From Xylogone sp. PMI_703 (taxonomy: Eukaryota > Ascomycota > Leotiomycetes): a stretch of DNA of 64,000 nucleotides. The position numbers and the translations under genes were made by a program. The notes beneath the pieces are model-generated. The model searched no databases. It was not told where the DNA came from and worked only from the letters and a program-made list of their open reading frames with translations. Within the stretch, counting starts at the first letter, position 1. Each line of letters starts with the position of its first letter. Below, in pieces: positions 45,170-59,336 of this stretch. Location: assembly GCA_021399445.1 (NCBI GenBank), contig JAJTUQ010000009.1, positions 885,501 through 949,500 on the forward strand. The letters are read 5' to 3'.

Positions 45170-48100
45170 GTTCTTAAGTATTTAATTATTTATACTTTTC
45201 TTATTCTTTCTATCTGATTAAATATTTTTTCTTGTTCCTTATTAACTTGTCATCTAGGATTTCCTTAACTTCTTATTCTATATTTAAGTCTTATTCCAAC
45301 TTTAAATCTGAAGTTAATAATAATCTTGGAGATATTTTCTCTAGTATAATTACATAAAATACTAAGTATATTTGTATAATATTAAAGAGTTTTAGTTTAT
45401 ATATCAGATTTTTTAGTTTCTTTTTGATTTTATATAGTTTAATCTTTTTCTAGTTTAATTTATTATTTGGTTTTGTTGTTTTAATAAATCTGTAGATAAT
45501 ATAAACTTTATTCTTTTTTTCAAACTTAAGTTTTATATTATACTTTTGATTATAATACTTTTTCATATATTCTTGTATAAATTTGATGTTGTACTTTAAG
45601 TAATTATGAATTTTTTCTAATTTGTTTACTTGTTATTCAGTTATCTTAGAAATGTTTCTTACTTCTGTTTTTATGAAGTAGGTTTAGACTTTATAGCCAT
45701 AATTCGTAAAAAAAAGCATAACTTTAGTAATTTTACTTTTTGTGTTATTATATATTAATTATACTATTAATAAAAGATTTTTCTAATTTGACTACTTATA
45801 ATCTATATAATAATAAAGATAAGCTTTTATAATCTGGTTTACTTGCTCAGTCTGACCATTTATTTAAGTTTATCCTTCTGTAATAATTTTTCTTTTAATG
45901 TCTAATCTTTTATAGATTGTTTCCCAGAATTTCGACGTAAAAAGTTTATCTTTATCCGAGATAATTTTTACTAAGATATTATAGTTTATTATAACCTTAG
46001 AAATCATAATTTTTGTTAAATCTTCGGCTATCTATGTTTCTTTCTATAACAATATGATGGAGTATTTCGTAAGTCTATTCATTATGATAAAGATTAAGTT
46101 ATAATGATCTTTATCTAGTCTATTAGTACTTTTTGATAAAAATAATTTTGTGATAAAATCCCATGAAATAAAAATCTAAAGTTTTTTTAGTATCTGAAGA
46201 AATATTAATTGTTTTATAAGCTTTTTTCTTGATATTTTAGTTCTATAACAAATGTTGTAATTATTGACGATTTTAATGATTTTTTGCTAAAGTTTAAAGA
46301 TAAAGAATTCTTGTTGTAACTTATTCTTAATTTTTGTGATTCTTTAGTGATTATGTATAAATAATTTATATTATTCTTTTATAAATTTTTGAGCAATTAA
46401 TAATAAAATAAATACTTTCTTGTTCTTTAACTAAATGTCTAGAAATTCCTGATCTTTGAGTTAATTGGCTTTGAGATCTTTAAAGATTTCTTTTTCTTTT
46501 ATAATAATTAACTTAATCTTTTTTAGTTATTCTTTATTAATAACCTATATAACTATTAATACTTATACGTAATTAAGGTATAAAGTGTCACTTTCTTTTT
46601 TAAACATAATGAATTCTTACTTAGAACTTCTTTTTATATAGTTTAGTCACCTGCTCAAAGTATTAGCTTTAGTATTCTTTAATCCTTGGATATAACGAAT
46701 CCTGAAATTATATTATATTAACGTTTTGTACTAATGTACTTGTTTACTGTTAAGATCTTTAGTAGTTATAAAGGTTGTTAAATTCTTATAATCTGATAAA
46801 ATCTCGAATAAATATTTAATATTACATAAATAAACTTTCTAATGTTTGTAGTAATTTACGATGACCAAGAGTTCCTTTTCATAGATATTATAGTTTAATT
46901 CTGTTAGAATAAACTTTTAAGAATAAAAGGCCACTAGCCTCTAACGTCCTTTGTCATCCTTTTGTGACAAAACTCCATTCAACGCCTTACCTAAAATGTT
47001 TATTTTTAGTAAGTATAATTTCTCGAGATCAGCATAAGCTAATATTCAGTCTTTGTCGAACTGATCTTTAACCTCTTGGAAGACTCTTTTCTACTTCTCT
47101 TACGAAAAGTATATTTTTCTTCGTTAATTCTGTTAACAAGCTGATTATCTTCGAATAAGCTGTCACATAACATCTATAATAATTAACAAGTTTATTAAAC
47201 TGTTAAACTTCTTTGACTATTCTTAAAATAAGTTATTCTTTAATAACTTTCACTTTTTCCAGGTCTATTCGGAATCTTTTGTCCGAAACTATTTTACCTA
47301 AAAACTTCACTTCTGTTATATTAAACTAATACTTAACCAACTTACATTTTATGTCATTATTGATTAATACCTTAAGTATAGTATAAATATATTGTCTGTA
47401 TTTTTCTAACGTCTTAAAATAAATCAAAATATTATCCAAATATACTACTACAAAGTGATCTAAATATAGTCTTAAAATCATATTATTTACTTTTTGTATA
47501 ATTATCAATACATTTGTTAAACTAAAAAATATGACCAATAGTTCATAAAGTTTATATTTAGTTTGAATAGTAATATATTATTTATGTCTTTCCTTGATCC
47601 TTATCAAGTTGAATCCTGTGGTAAAGTCTAATTTTGTGAAATATCTGGCTTTAATAAGTATATCTTATATACTGTTAATACAAGATAATAAATATTTATT
47701 TTTTATAGTTTTGCTGTTTAAATTTCTGTAATCTTTATATAATCTTCCTTTAAGGTTGTCTGGTTTTGGTGTCTATATTAATGATACTCTCCACAAAGAG
47801 TTCGACTTTTTGTAGAAACTCTTTGTAGTTTATTCATCCAGTCACTTCCTTAGGATTTTATCCCTGGCAAGATTTGTTCTATAAATAAATCTATATAAAG
47901 GGTTTACACTTTCTTGGAGAATAATTTTGTAATCTTATTCTTTGTGTAAAGGTAAAACTATATTTTTTAGTCTTGGAATGAATAATTTACGATAATTTTA
48001 GTATTTCTCCGGAAAAGTGTTCAGTTTATTCTGGAAGTTATTTTAAACAAGTTTAACAGCAAAAACATTTTGTATAAGTTATTCTTTTGGTTTAATGCTA

Positions 48101-50499
48101 TAATAATATCTAAATGTTAATTGCTTTATTTTTTAATTAACGTTTAAGTCATGGAATTCTAACCAAAGTTATCTTAGGATAATATTTTCCTTCTTAAGGA
48201 AGAAAACCTTAAACTGGACTTGTTCTTGGTAGTTTTTAATCTTTATAATAATAAATTTAGTTCTGGCGAATATTTTTTTCTTTGTTAATGAGCTGTTGGT
48301 TATTTGTAAAAGCTGATTATAGACTTTAGTCTGTATATCTATTGTTTTAGTAATTCGTGACAAGATTAGGTTAATCTGGTTTTCCGAATTCACTAAAGTT
48401 CTAAGGTTTCCGTTACTAAACTTAATATCTAACTGGATAACTTTTTCTTCGCTAGCTATAAATATATCAGAGATAAATTCTGTATTGAATTCTTCTTCTT
48501 GAGTTATTTAAGGTAATACTTTCTTTGTTCTAGGCTTTTTCAGGTTAAACAGGCTATCGACATACTTTTTAGGGAACATTCATTTATCGTTAAACTCATA
48601 ATAATAATTTATTTTATAACTATAATATTACTCTTGATACTTTATATAAAAAATTGTTTCTTGACGTACTTCCTTCTTAGCTTAGTATATCTTCTCTTAG
48701 TCTTCATAATATATAACCCAAGCATAAGAATCTTATCAAGATGACTATATATTTTTTTCTAAAGAATAAAGTACTAGGTTATCGTAATATAATTTGTTGA
48801 TAGTAATTTTTTCGAAGTTAAACTATATAACTTTAATTATTATTCTTAATTTTTATATTCTGTACTAAAGAAACTTATCTCGTTAAAGTAATATATCTTA
48901 AAGAATATTTTTTTTGACTAATCTTTAAGTTTTTATATAACTTCTGTCAGGATGAAGAATTATTCTAATTAATATTATTTTTTCATTTATTTATAGTTTA
49001 TTTGTTTAATAAAGTTAAGTGATAAAATTCTCTTGTTTTATGTAATTAAAGAGTTTAGAATCCCAGAAGATTTTCCGAAAAGATTCTTCTGTTATTCTTT
49101 GATTAGGTTTTAATGTTTTGAGTGTTGTATATGAAGAATATACTAGTAAAAGTCTAGTACATCCTTCTTCTTTCAGGGATTCCTAGTTAACTTGATTGAA
49201 ATTGCCCTGAAATTCTTTACAGATCATCAGTTCTCTCTTAACTTATTCTAGGAGGAATAAGTCTGGCAGGTCAGTAATATCTTAATATTCTTCTGAAGAA
49301 AAATTGTCAAGGTTAACAATTTCTAAACCTCGTCGTTTTACTTCTTTTATAACAAATACTAATATGTTTAACTTACTTATAATAAAAAAAAAAACTCCTG
49401 AAGATATTATACTCTGGGCATTATAGTAAACTTCTGTTGTATAATCTTCTGTAGAAAAAATTCATAAGATCTAATCTATGGATTAATCTTTAATATTTTC
49501 TGGTAATTTGTCAGAATTACTTTATCTTATTAATAAAGTATCACCTGAATTATAAGATTTGTTATCTTTAGCTGAGGATATTATAGATATAGTCTTGGCC
49601 TCCTTTGGCTTTTCTTTGTCCTTGTTACTGTGTTCTCGGGTAATATGTCCGGCTTGTCCACACTTATAACAAAGTTTCTTTTCTCTCTTTTCTTTATATT
49701 ACTCAAGAGTTAAGTTATACTTATTTTTTCTTTTAGATAATCTTTTGTTATAGTTCTTAAGACTTTGTCTTCTTTTTCTTATGATTTTATCGAAGTTCAT
49801 TAAGTCTTTTTGATTATTAATGTAACTTTTTCGTTTATTTGTCTATGAAGAGTAAAGAATTTTTCCTTTTTTTTCTATATGCTATTCGTATTAAAAATTA
49901 TCAATTTCCTTAGTCTTCTTTATTTATTTTAGTAAAATGTCCGGGCAAGGTCTAATTTGAGCTAATTTGTTCTTGACCGATTCTTTAAGTTTTTTATAAT
50001 ACTAAAATATAAGAGTTCTATTCTCTTAGTTAATCAGATTACTTAGTTACCTAAATCTGGTATTATATGTTATTACAGATCTAGTTTATTTAAAAATATA
50101 TAATTGTTGTTCTGCTTTATTCATTTTATAAGAGTTATCAAAAACTTTTTTTAATTCTTCTTTAAAGTTGTTAATGGATTTGAAAATATTGATAATGTCC
50201 TGTTATCTATCCTCATGTCTCAGTGGATATTTTTCTGTATTCTCAGTATACAGAAAGATTTATTATAATATTTTACTGTCAAAATAAAAAATTATTCAAA
50301 TAATCTTTTCGAAGTCACTTTTGAGTGTTTACTTATGTAAGGATAAGTAAAAATGGACCTAAAACAAAAATATTTTTAGCTTAGTTCTTTCGTCATAATA
50401 CTTCTTGATCTTTCTTAACTTAAGCTTCTTTTCCACGAAGCTAGGTTGTTGGTTTTAGTCTGCTCCAGGAGTTAGAGGTGCTGATGATTCTTTAGCCAT
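45170..50499 (-). pseudogene. gag-pol of element A, heavily broken
   Basis: Minus-strand traces in order: gag from ATG 50499 (MAKESSAPLTPGAD), a zinc knuckle remnant CYKCGQAGHITR near 49650, a protease and RT region with VVYLDNILIYFKTLEKYR near 47400-47460 (YxDD changed to YLDN), and integrase and chromo-like tail traces towards 45400. Stops are frequent. Gene order is Ty3/gypsy. Confidence 0.85.
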
Positions 50500-50528
50500 A
50501 ATACTTTCGAGTTTTAAGGTGCTCAAAG

Positions 50529-51113
50529 TGTAATATTTCTACAGAGTATAAAGTTATTTATTACTTAAATGATAGATGAAGGTAAAGGGCAAGAAAATAG
50601 CTTCATAAAGTTTTAGGGTAGTTACTATAAAATGTAAGTATATTATAAATCAATTAAGTTAAACATAAGGCTTTTATTTATTATGAAATTATTTATTTAT
50701 ATAATGAGGATTAGTATATTAAGTATATTAGTTATACTTTATACTCAATATACTAGATATACATCTTACGTAATTACTTATTTGCTAATACTAACTATCT
50801 ACACGTACAAACAAATAACTAACACAAGCAGAAAGATAATACTAATTTCCCAATAATACTATTACTTAGTTAATACAACCAAAGAATTAATATTACAACT
50901 TCGATAGTACTATTCTTTAGCTTATACAACCCTTTTTATAGTATTAGTGTTGAACTTGTACTATCCTTTCGTTAGTACTAATAATGCGATAATATTAACA
51001 ATACTATAACCAGGTCCTTGATAACTATCTTAATTTATACTTATTTAACTAAGGCAACAGCTATGGAGGCCCTATAATCCGGTCACTTGTTATAACCTTG
51101 CAGGGTCATGACA
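50529..51113 (-). repeat. 5' LTR of element A
   Basis: 585 bp. Many C/T and G/A differences from the 3' LTR: about twenty in the first 140 bp by eye. Confidence 0.92.
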
Positions 51114-51118
51114 AATAC

Positions 51119-51270
51119 TAACTTTCTGTTAATACAAACAAATAATTAATATAAATAAAATAATAATATTATTTCTTTAATAATATTATTACTTAATTAA
51201 TATATCCAAAAAGTTAATATTATAACTTTAATAATATTATTTAATAATGTTATAAACTTAAGCTTTTATC
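51119..51270. repeat. older LTR fragment, right part
   Basis: A strongly decayed match to the middle of the A/B LTR (AATACAAACAAATAATTAATATAA, then TTAATATATCCAAAAAGTTAATATTATAAC-like order, here quoted only as pattern). It continues the fragment at 43600-43897 across element A. Confidence 0.4.
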
Positions 51271-52030
51271 TAGGTCTTATAAAATGTATAAATATATATT
51301 AAAGTCATAAAGAGTTAATAAGAGCTCAGGGATCAGTATAATTAGTATATAATCATAATTATAATTATATATAAGTAATAATCTGTATTATAAGTTAAGT
51401 ATAAGACTTTTATCTATTGAGAACTATATGAACTTATATAAATTATGAAATACGTTAGACTCTTTGGATTTCCCCGGGTCTTTTAGGTCTTTAGACCTCT
51501 TGGACTCCTTGAGTCCTTTAGGTTTATTATATGATCCTTTGATCACGAGATCCAGGACTATGTCAGGTTTTCTGTATAGTATCATTATTGAGCCTCAGGT
51601 CTGTTATTGTTTTAATGTGGTTTATAATATTATCTTTATTTTAGTTTAACTTTGTCCTAAAGCTTAAAACTAAAATAAGAATAATCTTAATGTTTTATAA
51701 ACTTTTTTTCTTTTTTATTATATTACTTAAACATTTATTTTCTGAAAAAAACAAATTAATAAAAAAGTAAAAATTACGAAAAATACAAAAAGTTATAAAT
51801 TTTTCTGTTTATATCTAAACTTACAGAGTTAAAATGTCTTTTTATACTTTTTATGTTTATAACAGTAAAGTTTATAAAATAATTCTTAAGTTAACTTATT
51901 ATAATAAGTATATTTTATATTATTAAATATATAATAACGAAAATATTTCTGTAATTTCTTAAGAAACTTTAAATCAGGAAAAGGTTTGTTTTAAGACTAA
52001 AGAGGAAAAAACTATTTAGGTTATAGTTAA
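51271..52030. other. AT-rich debris between elements A and B
   Basis: A second faint LTR-like stretch lies near 51400-51560 (TAAGTTAAGTATAAGACTTT followed by repeated AGTCCT/GGTCTT words as in the B LTR). The rest is AT-rich with no recognisable content. Confidence 0.4.
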
Positions 52031-52653
52031 TATAACGTTCCTACAAGGGTATAAGGTTATCTATCACTCAAATGATAAATAAAGGTAAAAGGCAAGAGAA
52101 TATCTTCACAAGGCTTTAGGGTAATTATTATGAAATACAAGTATGCTGTAAATCAATTAAGTTAAACACGAGGCTCTTATCTACTATAAAACTATCTATT
52201 TATATAATATATATTAATGACTAAATCCACTTAGATCTTTATAGTCCTAGATCCAAGAGATCCCATCCGGTCTTAGACCCAAGAAATCCTATCTAGTCCT
52301 ATTTGTCATATATTTGCTTATTTGTTAATACTAGCTTTTTGCACATATAAGTAAATAGTTAGTACAAACAGAAAAATAATACTATTTTCCCGATAGTATT
52401 ACTACCTAGCTAGTACAACCAAAGGGTTAGTACTATAATTTCGATAGTACTATCCTTTAGCTTATACAACCCTTTTTATAATACTAATGTTGAACTTGTA
52501 CTATCTTTTCACTAATACTAGTAATATGATAATACTAATGATACTATAACTAAGTCCTTGATAACTATCTTAACTTATACTTATTTAACTAAAACAATAG
52601 CTATAGAGGCCTTATACTCAGTTCGCTTGTTACAACTTTGCAGGGTCATGACA
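52031..52653 (-). repeat. 3' LTR of element B
   Basis: 623 bp. Its plus-strand first dinucleotide has changed from TG to TA. It is preceded on the minus strand by the purine tract AGGAAGGGGATAG. Confidence 0.92.
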
Positions 52654-52710
52654 CTATCCCCTTCCTAGCTTAACTTCATCCTGAAGCTTATAACTAGGAC
52701 ATAGAAAACC

Positions 52711-53328
52711 TTGCAACAATTCAAACTTTCCTTCCTTCTTATCATACCCCCAAAACGTTATCTTGAATCTACAGACATCAAAGAATTAAAGAAAAATTAC
52801 AAACATATTCGCCTAGCTCATTATCTTGATAACGTTAATGACGAAATGATTCCTTGTTTCTTTTGTGAAGCTAAAAGTCATAAATGTTTGGTTGACTTCA
52901 ACAAGTCATCTTATTACATAGAGTATGTTCGAAAAAAGTGTACTGATTATAATGCAAAGGCTACCTTAACTAAAGGTTAAGAAGTTATTGATAAGTAATA
53001 TAAAAAATTGAAAAAGGAAGAAGAAAATACTATAATGAAAATTCTTCGTCTATAAAAGTAACAATATCTGCTCAACAAGCATAAGGCTAAAATGGTTCAT
53101 TACAGTCTTCATTCTCTGGATAAGTTAGATGCTAAAGAAGAAAAGGAAAGAAGTGAATAAAAGCAAAAGGAAGACAAGGTGTTACAGCAAGCAGAAACTA
53201 CTTATCAGGCCAAGGTTAGCCTTTCCGAAGTCTTCTCCTCTAACACTAATTTTATTACTTATACTAATGTTCTGTTCAATCCATCTTAGCTTACTTCACC
53301 AGTTTATACTCTTCTAAAAGCTCATTAG
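52711..53328 (+). pseudogene. antisense accessory gene of element B
   Basis: Same position and orientation as the gene in element A. The frame has the cysteine cluster CFFCEAKSHKC with later YVRKKC, then a charged helix and a FITYTNV-like tail, ending at TAG 53326. Several stops (first at 52978) break it. No ATG remains at the expected start; the open part begins at TTG. Confidence 0.65.
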
Positions 53329-53349
53329 AATTAGTAAAATACTTTTCTG

Positions 53350-56300
53350 GTTCCTAGGTATTTAACCATTTATATTCTTCTTATTCTTTCTATTTAACCA
53401 AATATTATTTCTTGTTTCTTATTAACTTGTCATCTAGGATTTCTTTTACTTCTTATTCTATATTTAGATCTTATTTTAGTTTTAAGTCTAAAGCTGGTGA
53501 TAATCCTAGTAATACTTTTTTTAGTATAACTACATAAAATACTAGATATATTCACATAATGTTAAGGAGTTTTAATTTATATGTCAGATTTCTTAATTTT
53601 TTTTTGATTTTGTATAATCTAATCTTTTTCCAGTTTAATTTATCGTTCAGTCTTGTCGTTTTGATAAATCTACGGATAATATAAACTTTATCCTCTTTTT
53701 TAAACTTAAGTTTTATACTGTACTTTTGATTATAGTATTTCTTCATGTGTTCTTATACAAATTTAATGTTATACTTTAAGTGATTATAGATTTTTTCTAA
53801 TTCATTTACTTATTGTTCAATTATCTTAGAAATGTTTCTTATCTTTGTTTTTATAAAGTAGGTTTAAGCTTTATAACCATAATTCACAAAGAAAGGCATA
53901 ACTTTAATAGTTTTGCTCTTTGTATTATTATATACTAATTATATTATTAGTAAGAGATCTTTCTAATTTGACTATTTATAGTCTATATAATAGTAAAGAT
54001 AGATTTTTATGATCTGGTTAACTTACTCAGTCTGTCTGTCTGTCTGAGCCCATCCTTTCATAATGATTTTCTTTTTAATGCTTAATCTCTTACAGATTGT
54101 TTCTCAGAATTTTGACGTAAAGAGTTTATCTTTGTCCGAAATAATTTCTGTTGAGATATTATAGTCTATTATAACCCTAGAAATCATAATTTCTACTAAA
54201 TCCTTGGCTGTCTATATTTCTTTTTATGACAACATGATAAAGTACTTCGTAAGTCTATTGATTATAATAAAGATTAAGTCATAATAATCTTCATCTGGTC
54301 CATTAGTACTTCTTGATGGGGGTAATCTTATGATGAAATCCTATGAAATAAAAATCTAAGGTTTCTTTGGTATCTAAAGAAACATTAATTATCTTACAGG
54401 CTTTTTTCTTGATATTTTAGTCTTGTAACAAACGTTGTAATTATTGATGACTTTGGTAACTTCCTGTTAAAGTTTAAAGATAAAGAATTCTTATTGTAGT
54501 CAGTTCTTGGTTTTTGTAATTCCTTGGTGACTATACATAAGTAATTCATATTGTTCTTTCATAAACTCCTGGGTAATTACTAATAAGATAAATACTCTTC
54601 TGTCCTTTAACTAAATGTTTAAAAATTCCTGATCCTCGAGCTAACTAGTCTTAAGATCCTTAAAGATTTCTTTCTCTTTTGTAATAGCTAACTTGATCCT
54701 TTCTAGCCATTCCTCGTTAATAACCTGTATGACCGCTAATACTTATACATAATTAAGGCATAGAGTATTACCTTCTTTCCTAAACATGGTGAATTCTTGC
54801 TTAGAACTTCCTTTTATATAGTCTGGTCACTTGCTCAGAGTATTAGCCTTAACATTCTCTGATCCTTGGACATAACAAATCCTGAAATCATATTGTACTA
54901 ACGTTTTGTACTAGTATATTTGTTTACTGTTAAGATCTTTAGTAGTCATAAAGATTATTAAATTTTTGTAGTCTGATAAAATCTCAAATAGATGTTTGAT
55001 ATTACATAAATAAACTTTCCAATACTTATAGCAATCTATAATAGCCAAGAATTCTTTCTTGTAGATGTTATAGTTTAATTTTGTTAGAATAAATTTTCGA
55101 GAATAGAAGATTATTGGCTTCTAACGTCCCTTGTTGTCCTTTTATGACAAGACTCCATTTAACACTCTTCCTGAAGCGTCTGTTTCTAGCAAGTATGATT
55201 TCTCGGGATCAGCATGGGCCAGTATTCAGTCTTCATCGAACTGATCTTTAACCTCTTGGAAGACTCTCTTTTGCCTCTCTTCCCAAACAAAAGGTATATC
55301 TTTCTTCGTTAATTCTGTTAATGAGCCAGCTATCTTCGAGTAAGCTGTTATATAATGTCTATAATAGTTAACAAGTCTATTAAATTACTGGACTTTTTTG
55401 ACCATTCTTAAAGTAAACCATTCTTTAATGACTTTCACTTTTTCTGAGTCCATTTGAAATCTTTTGTCTGAAATTATTTCATTTAGAAATTTCACTTCCG
55501 TCGCATTAAACTGGCATTTAGCCAACTTACACTTTATATTATTATTAATCAATGCCTTAAGTATAATATGAATATATTACTTATGTTCTTCTAATGTCTT
55601 AGAATAAATCAAGATATTATCCAAATATATTATTATAAAATGATCTAAATATAATCTCAAAATCGTATTATTCACTTTCTGTATAATTATCAATACATTT
55701 GTTAAACCAAAAGGTATGACTAATAGTTCATAAAGTCTATATTTAGTTCGAATAACAATATACTACTCATGTCCCTCTTTAATCCTTATCAAGTTGAATC
55801 CTACGACAAAGTCTAATTTTGTGAAATATCTGGCTTTAATAAGTATATCTTGTATATTGTTAATACAAGGTAATAAGTATCTGTTTTTTATAATTTTACT
55901 ATTTAAATTTTTGTAGTCTTTATATAGTCTTCTCTGGGGGTCGTCTGGCTTTAACACTTATATCAATAACACTTCTCACGAAGAGCTTAACTCTTTATAA
56001 AAACTCTTTGTGGTCTGTTCGTTCAGTCACTTTTTCAAGATCTCATCCCTGGCAAGATTTATTCTATAAATAAGTCTGTAAGAAAGGGTTACACTTTCCT
56101 GGAGAATAATTTCATAATCCCATTCTTTGTATAAAAATAAAACTATGTTCTTTGGTCATAAAGTAAATAATTCACGATAATCTTAATATTCTTCTGGGAG
56201 AGTGTCTAGTTTATTTTAGAAGTCATCTTGAGTAAGTTCTACAGTAAAAACATCTTACGTAAATTATTTCTTTAGTCTAATGCTGTAATAACATTTAAAT

Positions 56301-58684
56301 ATTAATTTCTTTATTTTCCAGTTAATGTTTAAGTCATAGAATTCTAACCAAGGTTGTCCTAGGATAATATTTTCTTTTCTAAGAAAAGAAACCTTAAACC
56401 AGATTTGTTCTTAGTAGTTTTTAATCCTTATAGTAAAAGGTTTAGTTCTGGCGAATATTTCTTTTTTTACTAATGAGCTGTCGGCTATTCGTAAAAACTG
56501 ATTATAGATTTTAGTCTGTATGTTTATTGTCTTAGTAGCTTATGGCGAGATTAGGTTAATTTAGTTTCCCGAATTTATTAAGACTCTAAAATTTCTATTG
56601 CTAAACTTAATATTTAACTGGATAATTTCTCCTTTGTTAGCCCTAAACATATCAGAGGTGAATTCTGTATTAAATTCCTTTTTTCGAGTCATCTGAGATA
56701 ATGCTTTTTTTGCTTTAAGTTTTCTCAGGTTGAATAGATTATTAATACATTTCTTAAAGAGTATTTATTCATCATTAAACTTATAATAATAGCTTATCCC
56801 ATAATTATAATATTATTCTTGATATTCTGTATGAAAAATTATTTCTTGACATATTTCTTTCTTGGTTTAGTATGTTTTCTTTTTGTCTTTATAATATATA
56901 ATTTAGACATAAAAGTCTTGTTGGGATAGTTATATATTTTCTCCTAAAAAGTAAAATATTAAGTTATTATAGTATAATCTACTGATAATAATTTTTTCGA
57001 AGTTAAATTACATAATCTTAACTACTATTCTTAATTTTTATATTTTATACTAAAAAAGCTTATCTTACTAAAGTAACATATCCTAAAGAATATTTCTTTT
57101 GACTAATCTCTAGATTTCTACATAACTTCTGTCAAAGTGAAGAACTGTTCTAATCAATATTATTTTTTTACTTACTTATGACTTATTTGTTTGATAAAGT
57201 TAAGTGATAAAATCTTCTTATTTTATGTAGTTAAAGAGTTTAAAGTCTCAGAAGACTTTCCGAAAAGATTCCTTTATTATTCTTTGGTTAGGTTCTGATA
57301 CCTTGAGTATTATGTATAAGGAATATACTAGTAAAATCCTAGCATGTCTTTTTCTTTTCGAGGATTTCCAGTCAACTTGATTGAAACTGTCCTGAAATTC
57401 TTCACAGATCATCAATTCTTTCTTAACTTGTCCTAAGAGAAACAAGTTTAGTAAGTCAGTAATGTCTCAATATTCGTCTGAAGAAAAGTTATCGGGGTTA
57501 GTAATTTTCAAGCTTTATCGCTCTACTTTCTTTACAACAGATATTAATACGTCTAGCTCACTTATAATAAGAGAAAAGACTCCTGAGGACATTATACTCT
57601 TAACATCATAATAAACTTCTGTTATAAGGTTTTCTGTAAGAAAAATTCGTAAAATCTAGTCCACGGACTAATCTTTAATATCTTTTAGTAATTTGTCGAA
57701 GTTGTTCTATTTTACTAATAAGGTATTACCTAAACTATAAAATTCGTTATCTTCGGCCAAGGATACTATAAACATTATCCTAGCTTTTTTTAACTTTCCT
57801 TTGTCTTTATTACTGTATTCCTGGGCAGTATATCCGGCTTGTCTATACTTATAACAGAGTTTCTTTTCTCTCTTTTCTTTGTATTACTCAAAAGATAAGT
57901 TATACTTGTTTTTTCCTTTGGGTAATTTTTTGTTATAATTCTTAAAACTTTATCTTCTTCCTCTTATAATCTTATCAAGGTCTATTGGGTCCCTTCGATC
58001 ATCGATGTGATTTTTTTGTTTATTTGTCTATAAGGAGTAAAAAATTCTTTCTTTTTTTTCTATATATTATTTATATTAAAAATTGTTAATTTCTTTAGCT
58101 TCTTTCATTTGTTTTAGCAAAATGTCCGGGCGGAGTCTAATATGAGCCAATTCATCCTTGACCGATTCCTTAAGTCCTTTGTAATACTAAAACATAAGAA
58201 CTCTATCCTCCCAGTTAATTAGATTGCTTAATTGCCTGAATCTGGTATTATATGTTGTTATAAATCCAGTTTGTTTAAAGATGTATAATTGTTGTTCTAC
58301 CTTATCTGTTTCATAAGAATTACCAAAAACTTTTTTTAATTCCTTTTCAAAGTTGTCGACAGATTTGAAAATATTGATAATATTTTATTATTTATCCTTA
58401 TGTCTTAATAAATATTTTTCTACATTCTCAGTATACAGAAAGATTTATTGCAATATTTTACTATCAAAGTAAGAAATTATCTAAATAATCTTTTTGAAGT
58501 TATTCTTGAGTATTTGCTTGTGTAAAGATAAGTAAGAGTAAACCTGAAACAGAAATATCTTTAGCTTAATCTTCTCGTCATAATATTTCTTAATCTTTCT
58601 TAACTTAAGCTTCTTTTCCACGAAGTTAAGTTACTGGTTCTGGTCTGCTCCAGGAACTGAGGATATTAATGATTCTCTAGCTAT
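53350..58684 (-). pseudogene. gag-pol of element B, heavily broken
   Basis: Aligned by eye with element A. The gag start codon has become ATA (58682-58684) followed by ARESLISSVPGADQNQ. The knuckle has lost cysteines (near 57830). RT and upstream parts are recognisable near 55460-55960 (LKPDDPQRRLYKDYKNLN, YFTKLDFVVGFNLIRI). A chromo-like tail lies at 53552-53746 (KFKKEDKVYIIRRFIKTTR). Inactive. Confidence 0.83.
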
Positions 58685-58713
58685 AATATTTTCGAGTTTC
58701 AGGGTGCTCAAAG

Positions 58714-59336
58714 TGTAATATTTCTACAAAGGTATAAAATTATTTATCACTCAAATGATAAATGAAAGTAAAGGGTAAGAGAATATCTTTACAAAGCTTT
58801 AAGGTAATTATTATAAAATACAAGTATACTGTAAATTAATTGAGTTAAACATAAAGTTCTTATTTATTGTAAAATTATTTATTTATATAGTATATGTTGA
58901 TGACTAAATCCGCTTAGATCTTTATAGTCCTGGATCTAAGAGATTTTATCCGGTCTTGGACTCAAAGGATCTTATCTAGTCTTATTTGTCATATATTTGC
59001 TTATTTATTAGTATTAGCTTTTTGTATGTACAAACAAATAACTAGCATAAGCAGAAAAGTAATACTATTTTCCCGATAGTATTACTACCTAGTTAATACA
59101 ACCAAAAGGTTAGTATTATAATTTCGATAATATTATCCTTTAGCTTATACAACCCTTTTTATAGTATTAGTGTTGAACTTGTACTATCCTTTCGTTAGTA
59201 CTAGTAATATAATAGTACTAGCGATACCATAACCAAGTCCCTGATAACCGTCTTAACTTATACTTATTTAACTAAGGTGACGGCTATAGAGGCCTTATAC
59301 TCAGTTCGCTTATTACAACCCTGCAGGGTCGTGACA
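58714..59336 (-). repeat. 5' LTR of element B
   Basis: 623 bp, same length as 52031-52653, with many transition differences. Confidence 0.92.

Larger units (their letters stand above)
43898..51113 (-). mobile_element. Ty3/gypsy element A, RIP-decayed, with antisense ORF
   Basis: The 585-bp LTRs (plus-strand reading TGTAAC...TGACA) and AATAC duplications (43893-43897 and 51114-51118) define the element, 7,216 bp. gag and pol run on the minus strand from about 50499 down to about 45170. A small gene runs on the plus strand beside the 3' LTR. The LTR pair differs by many transitions. It is closely related to element B. Confidence 0.93.
52031..59336 (-). mobile_element. Ty3/gypsy element B, RIP-decayed, with antisense ORF
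   Basis: Its 623-bp LTRs and GTTAA duplications (52026-52030 and 59337-59341) bound 7,306 bp. The layout is the same as element A: minus-strand gag-pol and a plus-strand small gene beside the 3' LTR. The LTR contains an extra middle block (AAATCCACTTAGATCTTTAT region) absent from A, which explains the 38-bp length difference. Confidence 0.93.

Noticed and set aside
51464..51649. 61-codon plus-strand frame between elements A and B
   Set aside because: It consists of LTR-like repeated GGTCTT/AGTCCT words in AT-rich debris.
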